Under the pieces are notes generated by a model that ran no database searches, had not been told where the DNA came from, and saw only the letters and a program-made list of their open reading frames with translations. Shown here piece after piece: positions 47,935 to 58,572 of a stretch of 64,000 nt of DNA. Position 1 is the first letter of the stretch. Each line of letters opens with the position of its first letter. This DNA comes from Cordilura impudica. Taxonomy: Eukaryota > Arthropoda > Insecta > Diptera > Scathophagidae. The stretch is taken from NCBI GenBank assembly GCA_963682025.1, contig OY821519.1, positions 9,799,668 through 9,863,667 of the forward strand, written 5' to 3'. A program made the position numbers and the translations under genes.

Positions 47935-49204
47935 CATCTACGCGCAGGGGGTTAAATGAAAAAAGAAAATCGAAAAATAAAAAATTAAAAATAAAAAATG
48001 AAAAATAAAAAATTAAAAAAGAAAAATAAAAAATGCAGAATGAAAAATAAGAATGAAAAATGACTAATAGAAATGAAGAAAAAAAATGAAAAATAAAAAA
48101 TAAAAATGAAAAATGAAAAATGAAAAATAAAAAATGAAAAATAAAAATGAAAAATTAAAAATGAAAAATAAAAATTTAAAAATAAAAATGGAAAATGAAA
48201 AATGAAAAATAAAAAATGAAAAATAAAATTGAAAAATATAAAATGAAAAAAGAAAAATTAAAAATGAAAAATTAAAAATGAAAAATAAAAAATAAAAGAT
48301 AAAAAATTAAAAATAAATAATGAAAAATAAAAATGAAAAATGAAAAATAAAAAATTAAAAATAAAAGATAAAAAATGAAAAATAAAAAATGAAAATAAGA
48401 AATGAAAAATAAAAACGAAAAATGAAAAATGAAAAATAAAAAATAAAAAATAAAAGATAAAAAATGAAAAATGAAAAATTAAAAATAAAAAATGAAAATA
48501 AAAAATTAAAAAAGAAAAATTAAAAATTAAAAATTAAAAATGAAAAATAAAAAATAAAAGATAAAAAATTAAAAATGAAAAATAAAAAATGAAAATAAAA
48601 AATGAAAAATGAAAAATAAAAAATGATAAAAGAAAAATTAAAAATGAAAAATTAAAAATGAAAAATAAAAAACGAAAATAAAAAATGAAAAATAAAAAAT
48701 TCAAATAAAAAATGAGAAATAAAAATGAAAAATGAAAAATAAAAAATTAAAAATAAAAAATTAAAAATAAAAATGGAAAATGAAAAATAAAAAATGAAAA
48801 GAAAAAATGAAAAATAAAAAAACTAAATTAAAAATAAAAAATTAAAAATAAAAAATAAAAATGGAAAATGAAAAATAAAAAATGAAAAGTAAAAATGAAA
48901 AATAAAAAATTAAAATTAAAAATAAAAAATGAAAAAGAAAAATAAAAAATGAAAATTATAAATAAAAAATGAAAAAAAAAAAAAATGAAAAATTAAAATG
49001 AAAAATAAAAACAGGAAAATTAAAATTGAAAAATTAAAAATAAAAATGAAAAATAAAAAATGAAAAATAAAAAATGAAAAATAAAAAATGAAAAGTGAAA
49101 AATGAAAAATAAAAAATGTAAAATGAAAAATAAAAAATTGAAACGAAAAATAAAGTATGTAAAATTAAAAATTAAAAAGAAAAAATTCAAAATAAAAAAC
49201 TAGG

Positions 49205-49790
49205 TAGAATATTGATTTTAGACCAAACTCATTTGTTTTATGTATTATAGAGTGTACGTAGGGCTTTTTTGGTCAATTTTATTAAATGTAAAATAAAAAT
49301 TCTTTATTTCATTATTTCCCGACGTTTCGTTGAGTTTTTGTCAATATCTTTAGGGGCATTTTATTTTGAATCTAACACAATGAAGAAAAAACAATCAATA
49401 TAAAGATATAAAACATTAAAAATAATTTTCCCTTACATGAATTTTTAACTTATAACATTAATAAAAAATTATTGGTGTATTTTGACATCACAAATTGATT
49501 GATTTTAAAACACAGTAGGTATATATAAATAAACAAATAAGTAAACTATTGAAAAACTAAAACATTTATATCACAGAATTTAACTCTAGTATCACAGTGC
49601 AAACGATATATGAAGTTTATGTTGTCTATGTCTTCCTTGTTGTTTATTGTCTTGTCTATTTTGTGCTGAATTCTCAGGCTTTCTATTGCACTATTTTTAT
49701 TAGGTATTTTAGCATTATTTGCTTTAGATGCTGGTGAATTTTTACTCCCTTTATATTAACTCCTATTGTCTGCTTGTCGAAAAAATTTTT
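49205..49790 (-). pseudogene. possible Penelope-like element, 3' end
   Basis: On the minus strand a frame reads SPASKANNAKIPNKNSAIES, then LRIQHKIDKTINNKED and IDNINFIYRLH, resembling the end of the GIY-YIG domain in Penelope-like proteins. Downstream comes AGATATTGACAAAAACTC and AACGAAACGTCGGG, a motif common near the 3' ends of such elements. Short and without a catalytic motif, so the call is tentative. It interrupts a heptamer array. Confidence 0.4.
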
Positions 49791-50339
49791 AATCGATTAT
49801 AACCCCTTTCCCGTGACCCACTCGATCTGAAACTTTGCAAACAGGCTCGTAGTAATGACAGAAATGATGTAGTAAATTTTTTTAGTGATGCCAAAACAAT
49901 GGAAACTTTTAAATTTTTCTACCAGAGTTGATAAAAAAAATTTACAAAGGGTTAGTTTTTATTATATTATTACCACAACGACTACAAAAACAACAAGTCC
50001 AGCTATGGCAACAATACAACATTTAGAATTACAACAAGAACAATATAGAAACATCATATTTTTCATTTTTTTTTTAATTTTTCAGAGATCTCCCTGGACT
50101 TGTTCCGCCGATTTTAATGATTTTTGAAATAGAAATCTTCCCATGAATTTGGTGAATCATTCTAACTAAAAATGATCGCCTTAGCTATAACATAGAAAAT
50201 TATATTTTTTCAAGACTTTTTTTAGTTCTTCATTCAAATCTCGGGCCCTAATTGACCGATTTGGACGATTTTAAATAGCAAACTTTTCAGGACGTTAGTG
50301 AATCATTTTTTATGTCAACGAGCACCCTAGCTGCACGAT

Positions 50340-50480
50340 TGATGCCGTCATCGTGATTTCCACAGACGGACAGACGGACATCGCTATATCAACTCCGATT
50401 GTTATAAGGATCACAAATATATATATATTTTATGAGGTCCAAAATTTTTTTTTCTAATTATTACAAACGGAGTGGAGGAT
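50340..50480 (+). mobile_element. mini-me/DINE-1-like family A, copy 4 (3' part)
   Basis: GTGATTTCCACAGACGGACA, CGGACATCGCTATATCAACT, GGATCACAAATATATATAT and the end GAGTGGAGGATATAAAA. The 5' limit is unclear and may reach about 49800. Confidence 0.7.
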
Positions 50481-50700
50481 ATAAAAAAATGCAATATAAA
50501 AATGAAAAATGAATAATAAAAAGTGAAAAATAAAAATGAAAAATAAAAAATGCAGAACGAAAAATTAAAAATTAACCAGTTGAAATAAAAAATAATAAAT
50601 ATTTTTATATTAGCAGAGCCCTTGCAGTTGATTGCTGTAAGTGATACGTAATTACTAGGTGTTTACAAATATCCCCTCAAATCGGACTCATGATTTTTTC

Positions 50701-51190
50701 TTGTACTCTCTCAAAGTTTTTTGGTTATTTGTTCTAAAATCAAAGCAATTCCGGTATTGGACTATATTGTTGATAATTTTTTTTTTAGAAAAATGTGGAA
50801 ATATTTAAAAAATTTTGTGAATATCATCCCAAAAAATAGGTATTTTGGAAATAAATATAGAGTTACGAATGTATCAGGTGAGATCGGGTAAAACTGTTTC
50901 CAAAAAAAAAAAAACATTTTACGTATATTGCAATCACGCAAAAAATTTTGCTTTCTTTTAATAATCCCCAGTTGCGAAGCAAAATTTGCTGCAAATGCAA
51001 TGCTAACACTTGTTTACAGTTTTGGTTTTTGTTTTTGTTTCGTCTTTATTTTCGCTACTGTGATTTTTGTTATAGCTGTTGTAATTATGTAACCGAATAT
51101 ATCCAAAACTTATTTTAATGATCGTATTTCGATTTTGGAAACTAACGATGGCAACATTTTTTTCAGAATGCCGTTTTTTCTGCACAAATT
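50701..51190. other. no feature recognised
   Basis: AT-rich DNA between a heptamer element and a Transib-like piece. No frame or repeat assigned. Confidence 0.35.
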
Positions 51191-51196
51191 TTAAAA

Positions 51197-51644
51197 GTGG
51201 GCAAAGAATTTATAAAACGAATGCATGTGAGAGTTATTGTTGTATTCTGTGGACATGCGATTGAAGTTGAAAAGTTTAGAAACTATACCCACAACACGAC
51301 CAGACATTTCGTTAAGCTCTACCCTTGGTTTTATATGCCTTCCACATTACATAAATTCTTTACTCATGGGCCAGAAATAATATCATTATTGACAATTGGC
51401 CAACTATCTGATGAAGCTTAAGAAGCTCGAAACAAAAGTCGGGAGAAGTCTAATGAAGACATGTTTAATAGATTTCTACTTAGTTCAGATCCATTACTTA
51501 CCGCCAAAAGTAAAAGTTGCGCCACAGATGGCACTAGATTTAATAATTTTGCAAAACGCAACAGGTGAAGAAAAGGTTTATGACGATGAATATGAAGATG
51601 ATGACTATGAGAGTGATGATGATTATGATGAGCGTAAAATGTGA
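51197..51644 (+). pseudogene. Transib/RAG1-like transposase, C-terminal third
   Basis: Reads EFIKRMHVRVIVVFCGHAIE, then FVKLYPWFYMPSTLHKFFTH, GPEIISLLTIGQLSDEA, a TAA stop, EARNKSREKSNEDMFNRFL and LSSDPLL. After a frame change it reads LPPKVKVAPQMALDL and ends in an acidic tail (DDEYEDDDYESDDDYDE). It aligns block for block with the 23440-24700 remnant (TVHKIL / TLHKFF; LSEESQKINK / LSDEA-EARNK; TNEDL / SNEDM). The stop sits four residues after the putative third catalytic Glu. A stretch between EARNK and NEDM is deleted. Inactive. Confidence 0.6.
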
Positions 51645-52013
51645 ATACAATAATGTAAATTTATTAATATTTATTAATATTCCAATTATTAATATTCCAT
51701 TAATTGATATTAAATTTATTGTAATAAAAAACATATTTATTTATTGATTTCATTATTTTTTTTAATAGAGAATTAAGTGCATTATAATTTGCAATTTGAT
51801 TCATTAACTTATCTCTTTAGAATCCAAAGTTACATCAAAAATTGTAAACCAAGGTATTTTTTTCCGAAAAACAACAGGTTAACAAAAAAAAGCAGATAGT
51901 GATTCTGATTCGATCGGTATAATAAAAGCTGGGTCAAGGTCAAATATTTTTGGTAGTAACAAACATCAGCACAAAGTCATTATAGCCAAACCACATTAGT
52001 GGTATCTATAATA

Positions 52014-53319
52014 ACGGGTGATTTTTTAAGAGCTTGATAACTTTTTTTTAAAAAAAAACGCATAAAATTTGCAAAATCTCATCGGTTCTTTATTTGAAAC
52101 GTTAGATTGGTCCATGACATTTACTTTTTGAAGATAATTTCATTTAAATGTTGACCGCGGCTGCGTCTTAGGTGGTCCATTCGGAAAGTCCAATTTTGGG
52201 CAACTTTTTCGAGCATTTCGGCCGGAATAGCCCGAATTTCTTCGGAAATGTTGTCTTCCAAAGCTGGAATAGTTGCTGGCTTATTTCTGTAGACTTTAGA
52301 CTTGACGTAGCCCCACAAAAAATAGTCTAAAGGCGTCAAATCGCATGATCTTGGTGGCCAACTTACCGGTCCATTTCTTGAGATGAATTGTTCTCCGAAG
52401 TTTTCCCTCAAAATGGCCATAGAATCGCGAGCTGTGTGGCATGTAGCGCCATCTTGTTGAAACCACATGTCAACCAAGTTCAGTTCTTCCATTTTTGGCA
52501 ACAAAAAGTTTGTTAGCATCGAACGATAGCGATCGCCATTCACCGTAACGTTGCGTCCAACAGCATCTTTGAAAAAATACGGTCCAATGATTCCACCAGC
52601 GTACAAACCACACCAAACAGTGCATTTTTCGGGATGCATGGGCAGTTCTTGAACGGCTTCTGGTTGCTCTTCACTCCAAATACGGCAATTTTGCTTATTT
52701 ACGAAGCCATTCAACCAGAAATGAGCCTCATCGCTGAACAAAATTTGTCGATAAAAAAGCGGATTTTCTGCCAACTTTTCTAGGGCCCATTCACTGAAAA
52801 TTAGACGTTGTGGCAGATCGTTCGGCTTCAGTTCTTGCACGAGCTGTATTTTATACGGTTTTACACCAAGATCTTTGCGTAAAATCTTCCATGTGGTCGA
52901 ATAACACAAACCCAATTGCTGCGAACTGCGACGAATCGACATTTCACGGTCTTCAGTAACACTCTCAGAAACAGACGCAATATTCTCTTCTGTACGCACT
53001 GTACGCATTCGTGTGGTTGGTTTAATGTCCAATAAAGTAAACTGAGTGCGAAACTTGGTCACAATCGCATTAATTGTTTGCTCACTTCGTCGATTATGTA
53101 GACCATAAATCGGACGTAAAGCGCGAAACACATTTCGAACCGAACACTGATTTTGGTAATAAAATTCAATGATTTGCAAGCGTTGCTCGTTAGTAAGTCT
53201 ATTCATGATGAAATGTCAAAGCATACTGAGCATCTTTCTCTTTGACACCATGTCTGAAATCCCACGTGATCTGTCAAATACTAATGCATGAAAATCCTAA
53301 CCTCAAAAAAATCACCCGT
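52014..53319 (-). mobile_element. DD41D (rosa-like) mariner element with TA target duplication
   Basis: Inverted ends start ACGGGTGATTTTTT on both sides; the right end continues TGAGGTTAGG, the left differs after 14 bp, so the TIRs are short or partly diverged. TA duplicated at 52012-52013 and 53320-53321. 1306 bp with one intact transposase gene on the minus strand. It has no sign of decay in the coding part and may be a recent arrival. Confidence 0.95.
52121..53206 (-). CDS. mariner-type DD41D transposase (361 aa, intact)
   Basis: Cut-and-paste transposase that would bind the ACGGGTGA ends and cut DNA with a three-acid catalytic site. The N-terminus (1 to about 115) has two helix-turn-helix regions, with LTNEQRLQIIEFYYQNQCSV at the start and SIRRSSQQLGLCYSTTWKIL in the second. 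The linker motif VQELKP (about 123-128) corresponds to the WVPHEL motif of mariner. Catalytic residues: D159 (ILFSDEAHF), D252 (QQDGATCHTA) and D294 (PPRSCDLTPLDYFLWG). The 41 residues between D252 and D294 define the DD41D group that includes the rosa element of fruit flies. Full length for the family, uninterrupted. The start is the only Met upstream of the first helix and lies 113 bp inside the end of the element. Whether it is active cannot be told from sequence alone. Confidence 0.95.
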   Translation of the reverse strand: MNRLTNEQRLQIIEFYYQNQCSVRNVFRALRPIYGLHNRRSEQTINAIVTKFRTQFTLLDIKPTTRMRTVRTEENIASVSESVTEDREMSIRRSSQQLGLCYSTTWKILRKDLGVKPYKIQLVQELKPNDLPQRLIFSEWALEKLAENPLFYRQILFSDEAHFWLNGFVNKQNCRIWSEEQPEAVQELPMHPEKCTVWCGLYAGGIIGPYFFKDAVGRNVTVNGDRYRSMLTNFLLPKMEELNLVDMWFQQDGATCHTARDSMAILRENFGEQFISRNGPVSWPPRSCDLTPLDYFLWGYVKSKVYRNKPATIPALEDNISEEIRAIPAEMLEKVAQNWTFRMDHLRRSRGQHLNEIIFKK

Positions 53320-53712
53320 TATTAATAGGCTAGGCTAGGCTAAATTGAATTTAAAGTTGCTACTAACCAATACATAAAATTATACAATGCTATGTGTGTG
53401 TTTATTAAATTTGTTAATGTGTTTGTAATAAAAATGAGTTTGTTTTTTTATGTTGATTTCTGAATTGGCTATAATTGGTTATTTTTTTGGAGTTAAGATC
53501 GTTTAAAGTTGCTACTAACACATACATTACATTACATAATGCTTGTGTGTGTTTATTAAATTTGTTAATGCATTGAGTTTGTTTTCTTCATTAAAAATGA
53601 ATTGAATTGTGAAGCATACCTTTAGGGTCTGTATTTAATGAAAAAATAAAATTTCCTAGAATTTTCACTCGAATTTCGAGGGCTGGAATCTGCTAGTAGG
53701 GTATAAATATAT

Positions 53713-54885
53713 ACAATGTTAAGGTGAAAAATTTTGTGAGTTGCTAAAAAAGTTTCACATTAAAGATCTATTGAGGTATTGTAGTAGAAAATATATTGAG
53801 CCAGATATTATTCCTGAAGTGAGACTTTTCTTTGAATAAAATATATTTTAGTTACAGTTTTTAAAAAAGTGTTGAAATGAGAAACATTTATTAAAAAGGG
53901 TAACAATTTATGGGGCTACTAAAGAATATTCAGGACAAAAATTTTTAATGGTGAAAAAAAAATTTCATATAAGAATCTATTGAGACGAGAAAAGAAAAAA
54001 ATGTATTTTAAGTCGTAAAAAAAAATTTATTTATAAACAATTTTTTAGGTTTAAATTAGAAAGTCTATTTAATTTAAGTCAATTTGTAAAGTAAATAAAC
54101 ATTTTAATAAAAAAAATAATAAAACACTTTTCGAATATAAACACAATCAAACTATTGCCGCCTTTTTCATATAAAACTGACATGCAGAACTTCATAACAG
54201 AGTTTCTCATATTCTTATTTCTAACCCATTGCTGTGGTGAAGACGTATTTTGTAAACAGAAAACTTTTAGGTGTTAATATTTATGAAAATTATTGAAAAA
54301 GGAAACATTTTTTGAAATTAGAAACTATAATTTATGTACATTCAAATTTACTTACACCAAATAGAAGTTAACAAAAGGAGTATAGAATTCTAATTTTTAT
54401 TAACCAATTGAATGCAATTTTTTATTTTGATTGCGCACAAAATCTCAAGTAAAACTTAAAATATTTTCCTTCGACGTAGCGCGTTTTTATTTTGGGTATT
54501 TTTTTTCTCGCAAAGGAAAAGCGTTCGACACCGGTCTGATTGTGTTATTACTCGTCGAATTAAAAAAATAATTGAAAACTTATACGAATAAGAGGAAAAA
54601 CGTTTTTTAACAGAAAACTAAACCTTTGAACTGAAAATATGTATTAAAGAAATCTATAATTAGAATTAGTTATTAGAAGTGAAAAATTTTCGATAGTTAA
54701 ATTAATTTGAGTCAAATGAAATGATATACAAAATTTTTGGCTTGATAAAATTTGATTTGGTAATAATTCTAGAATTTGAGATGAAATTTTTGGTACGCTC
54801 CAACTTGGTTTTACGTTTACATTAATATCTGGAATTATTGCACTATGTATAAAATATTTCAAAAAGTAACAATTTGGTGTTATGA
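53713..54885. other. AT-rich DNA without genes
   Basis: Loosely repeated phrases (AAAGATCTATTGAGxT, AAGAATCTATTGAGACG) suggest an old tandem repeat similar in style to 46.97-47.6 kb. No credible coding frame. Confidence 0.4.
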
Positions 54886-55343
54886 TAAATTATTACAAGG
54901 AACACACAGAATTTTTTACATTTTTTTGAGGTGTCTTCACCTTTTTGGACATATTTCAGCAGAATGATGTCCGATTTACCCTATTTTCAATAACAACCTG
55001 CTCGAAATAATGGCAAATAAAATTTTCCCAAAATTTAATCAGGGGGGTTATTATGTAATTCGATTCGAAACGAAAATATTTTCGAATGGAAGTTCCTTTC
55101 GAAAATTGAAATGGAAATAATTACATTTTTTCATTCGAATCGAATTACATAATAAGCCCCCAGGTAAATGGTTTGTTTTGTGTGTAAGCGTGATTTCCAA
55201 GGACAGACGGACAGACGGACGGACGAACATCGCTATATCGTCTCGACTTTTTATAATATGTGGGGGCGCAAATTCATTTTTCGTTGCGCTACAAACGGAA
55301 TGGCAAACTTATAGCCTCTGCACAGTGGTGTGGAGGGTATAAA
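54886..55343 (+). mobile_element. mini-me/DINE-1-like family A, copy 5, carrying a small MITE
   Basis: GGACATATTTCAGCAGAATG, ACGGACAGACGGACGGACGA, ATCGCTATATCGTCTCGAC, then the terminal hairpin AGCCTCTGCACAGTGGTGTG, GAGGGTATAA. Interrupted at 55045-55161 by a palindromic MITE. Confidence 0.8.
55045..55161. mobile_element. 117-bp palindromic MITE
   Basis: Ends GGGGGTTATTATGTAATTCG and CGAATTACATAATAAGCCCC C are inverted, and the arms continue through ATTCGAA. Removing it joins AATTTAATCAG to GTAAATGG, consistent with other family A copies. The target duplication would be short (AG or AGG). Confidence 0.8.
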
Positions 55344-56384
55344 AACTTTCGATGTGAAAATAAACATCTTTTAAACTAGACTCAAAAATTATAAAGTTTA
55401 AAAGTTGAAATATTTTTAGATGATAATTATATTTCTGTATAAACAATTAACCCAACTATTGAAGACGATATCATGATTTTATCAGACAGTCATTGCTGAG
55501 TCCATTGCTCTTTCCCACAAGGCTTGATCCTTAAACTATTTTGTCATTATTTACATATGGTATGACAATTATATTTCTCTTCCCTTTGTCACTTTCTGTG
55601 GAGGATACAAAAAATCATATTTTTGTTTTTCAAATCTTATTTTACTTTCATACGTATTTGCATGTATAAACGGATAATGAATAAATTTTGTGTAAATTGT
55701 TAACAATGTACATTTTATGTAATTTCATGATGTATAGTTCAAAAATTTAGAATGTGTATGTATGCATAAAGATGTGTTTATGTGTATGGGGTTTGTGTTT
55801 CAATGTGGATTTTTCCATACATACTGATACTAAAGCCTAAATAAAATAATATGAATATGTATTAACAACTGTTGTCTAAGTGTGTGTGTGTGTATGTGTA
55901 TGAGTGTGTTCCGATTGCATGGGTGCGTATGTTTTACATTTTTTTTATGGTTTAAAGCACGTACATATGAAAATAATGGAATTGCCTTTTTCCATTTTTC
56001 TCAAAAATTCTATGTCGTTTTTTTAGCTTTAAATTTAAAAACAAAAATAAGACAGGGGCGTATGGGTAGTGAGGAGTAGAATAGGCAATATTCGTTTTCT
56101 AAGCATCTGAGTAGTCGTAGCAACAATATTGAGAGTCGCACAGTGGATTTGATGGTAGCCAAAATAATATAATTATTTTTTTTGTTTTTCAGCAAATTCA
56201 GTAAATGTTAAAATTTAGATAAAAAAGTCACGGAAGAAAATTATTACAGGATCAGAACAGATTAATTCAATGAAGTGTCTAGTTGATCAGGTTATATATT
56301 TTTGGTAATAACTATACATGGTTTATTTAATTTAAACTTTTTGATGGCATCTTTGTTTTTATAATGCTCTTTTAATAAAAAAAA
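55344..56384. other. host-like AT-rich DNA
   Basis: A GT repeat with GTATGTG variants lies near 55880-55908. No coding frame I trust. Confidence 0.45.
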
Positions 56385-57152
56385 ACAATTAAGAAAATTA
56401 GAGTCGGTTTAGACCACTATACGATAACTTATTCCATGCGTCTAGAGACCTATCTCTTATACCCATCTAATTGGATATAGAAAATAAGCGTAAACCAAAT
56501 TTGAGTGGCATTGTTATTAATTTTTTTGCTGAAAAAGTTCATATCGGATGCTACAAATATATGGAAACTAGGTCGAAATATGGACCGATCCTGACCATAT
56601 TTGGTAAAGTCACTTATATTTTGAAAAAATATATACAAACCAAATTTGAGAAAAATCTGTCCAATGTTTTTGTATTTCAATAGATTTAAGTGAAGATCGG
56701 GAAGCAGCTCTATATGGGGCCTATGACTTAAAATTTTCCTATAGGGATTATTTTTGGATATAATAAACACATACAAACCCAATTTGACTGAGATCTATAT
56801 GATAATTTGGATCTTATGGCAATTTATGTCGATTTCATAGGGGTCATTTGTATGGGGACTAGGTCTAGGCCGAATTTCACCAATTTCAATAGCGTTTATC
56901 CTATGGCCAGTGAAAGCTTATATACCAAATCTCATCAAAATATATTCATATTTGCGATTTGTAGTTTGATTACAAGGTTTACATGGACACACAGACGGAC
57001 GGACGGACGGACGGACATCGCTAAATCGACTCAGAAAGTGATTCTGAGTCGATCAGTTTAATAAAAGATGGGTCTAGGTCAAATATTTTTGGTAGTTATA
57101 AACTTCAATACAAAGTCATTATACCCTGGCCACATAGTCGAATAGGGTATAA
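56385..57152 (+). mobile_element. DINE-like family B, near full-length copy
   Basis: From AGAGTCGGTTTAGACCACTA (about 56400) to the terminal CATTATACCCTGGCCACATA ... GGGTATAAG. A (GGAC)n tract lies at about 56997-57015 and is followed by an 11-bp perfect stem, TCGACTCAGAA / TTCTGAGTCGA with loop AGTGA (57026-57052). About 750 bp, non-coding. Open frames inside are incidental. Confidence 0.85.
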
Positions 57153-57944
57153 GAAAACAAGTAAGAAAATTATAGTCGGTCTAGACCGACTATACGATAC
57201 CCTATACCATACGTTTAGAAACCCTATCTCTTAGGCCCAACTAACTGGACATAGAAAATAAGCAAAAACAAAATTTGAGTGGGATTTTTATTAATTTTTT
57301 TGGCTGCAGATATGAAAAAGTTCATATCGGATGCTATATCTATATGGGGACTAGGTCCAAAAATGGACCGATCCTGATCATGTTTGGAAAAGTCTCTTGT
57401 ATTTTGCAAAAATATATACAAACCAAATCTGAGAAGAATCAGTGCAATATTTTTGTTTTTAATAGATTTAAGTGAAGATCGGGAAGCAGCCCTATATGAA
57501 GCCAAAGGGATCATTTTTGGACTACTCATTAATGGATGTAATTAACGCATATAAACCCAATTTGAGTAAGATCTATATGACAATTTGGATCTTATGGCAA
57601 TTTATGTCGATTTCATAGGGGTAATTTGTATGGGGGCTAGGTCTGAACATGGACCGATTCTCACCAATTTCAATAGCTTTCATCCCATGGCCGATAAAAG
57701 CTTATATACCAAATTTCATCAAAATATATTCATATTTGCGACCTGCAGTTTGATTACAAGCTTTACATGGACACACAGACGGACGGACGGACGGACGGAT
57801 GGACGGACATTGTTAAATCAACTCAAAAAATGATTCTGATTCGATCGGTATAATTAAAGATGGGTCTAGGTCAAATATTTTTGATTGTTACAAACAGCAG
57901 CACAAAGTCATTATACCCAAACCACATAGTGGTATAGGGTATAA
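57153..57944 (+). mobile_element. DINE-like family B, full-length copy in tandem
   Basis: Starts AAACAAGTAAGAAAATTATA with the perfect palindrome AGTCGGTCTAGACCGACT (57174-57191) and ends with the hairpin TTATACCC ... GGGTATAA (57911-57944). It follows the previous copy directly, head to tail. Non-coding. Confidence 0.88.
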
Positions 57945-57948
57945 ATAT

Positions 57949-58085
57949 TCATCACCAATATTCCAATTACCACAAACTTCATCATCATTGTTATCATCAC
58001 TACCTTCATCACTATTATCATCATCATCATTATCACCATCTCTATCATCAACATATTCAACATAATTTTCGTCACAAATATTTGA
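57949..58085. repeat. imperfect (ATC)n tract
   Basis: Repeated TCATCATCAT and TTATCATCA units. The antisense strand has an Asp-rich frame (DDDDNSDEGSDDNNDD) that follows from the repeat and is not taken as a gene. Confidence 0.8.
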
Positions 58086-58316
58086 CAAATATTTTTCTGC
58101 TGATATTTGTTAGACATGTCTGATATAAATGGGCCCAATACTAAGAGAAATTCTATACTTTTTTTAAAATCTTCAAAAGTAAAACCAATTATGACGCTCC
58201 TTATAATTGTAGCTCATTAAATGTAGAAAATGTTCCAAGTTAGGACTTTTTTTTTTTTGTAAAAATTATTAAAAATATTTAAACACGATTTTTATAAACA
58301 ATAAATTATTTACTAT

Positions 58317-58481
58317 ATGTGACCTTCTCCGAGAAAAGGGACCTAGTGTGTGAAAATTAAATTTTGAGAAAAAAAAAAACTCATTCAAAGTTTATACACC
58401 CTTTTAGGTACCAGAATCCACCGTTTTTGACACAACCCGTTTTTTGACACACTAGGTCCCTTTTCTCGGAGAAGGTCACAT
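58317..58481 (-). mobile_element. palindromic MITE, copy 3, complete (165 bp)
   Basis: Both inverted ends intact (ATGTGACCTTCTCCGAGAAA on each strand). TTTACTA stands just left of the element and TTTACTA just right of it, the best target-duplication candidate among the three copies (7-8 bp, would suit a hAT-type mobiliser). Confidence 0.88.
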
Positions 58482-58572
58482 TTACTAAAGTATCTGGACT
58501 TGAAGATTTAATCATAAATGTTTAGCTTTTAAAAGATTGAATTGAAAAAATAAGCACTTGAAACATAAAAAA

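Larger units (their letters stand above)
47935..50700 (+). mobile_element. heptamer-array element, copy 3, split by later insertions
   Basis: Left flank GATGTGTAACCATCTACGCG at 47935, array to 49200, then foreign sequence (Penelope-like piece and a mini-me copy), then more heptamer units at 50490-50575 and the right flank AGCCCTTGCAGTTGATTGCT, GTGATACG, TAGGTGTTTACAAAT. The right flank matches copy 2 (45620-45745) closely. The simplest reading is one element broken by the 49205-50480 insert. Confidence 0.7.
52005..53696 (+). mobile_element. Helitron-like family C, copy 7, carrying a mariner
   Basis: 5' piece TCTATAATA at 52005-52013, then the mariner, then TATTAATAGGC from 53320 to CTCGAATTTCGAG, GGCTGGAATCTG and CTAG at 53693-53696. 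Removing the mariner and one TA restores the family start. The body lacks the usual region after AGGC and has a partial internal duplication (AAAGTTGCTACTAAC at about 53352 and 53505). Confidence 0.92.
51885..53712 (+). mobile_element. DINE-like family B, 3' end, split by a Helitron-like insertion
   Basis: 51885-52004 is the family B end: GTGATTCTGATTCGATCGGT to AGTGGTA. It resumes at 53697 with TAGGGTATAA. Joined, this gives AGTGGTATAGGGTATAA, exactly as in the uninterrupted copies at 22304-22320 and 57928-57944. Confidence 0.92.

Noticed and set aside
56471..57833. Several 60-110 codon frames shared by two loci
   Set aside because: They lie inside two copies of a non-coding DINE-like element, so similarity reflects the repeat, not a protein.
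57888..58088. Asp-rich small protein on the minus strand
   Set aside because: Produced by an imperfect ATC repeat; start lies in the repeat flank and the end in a DINE-like terminus.
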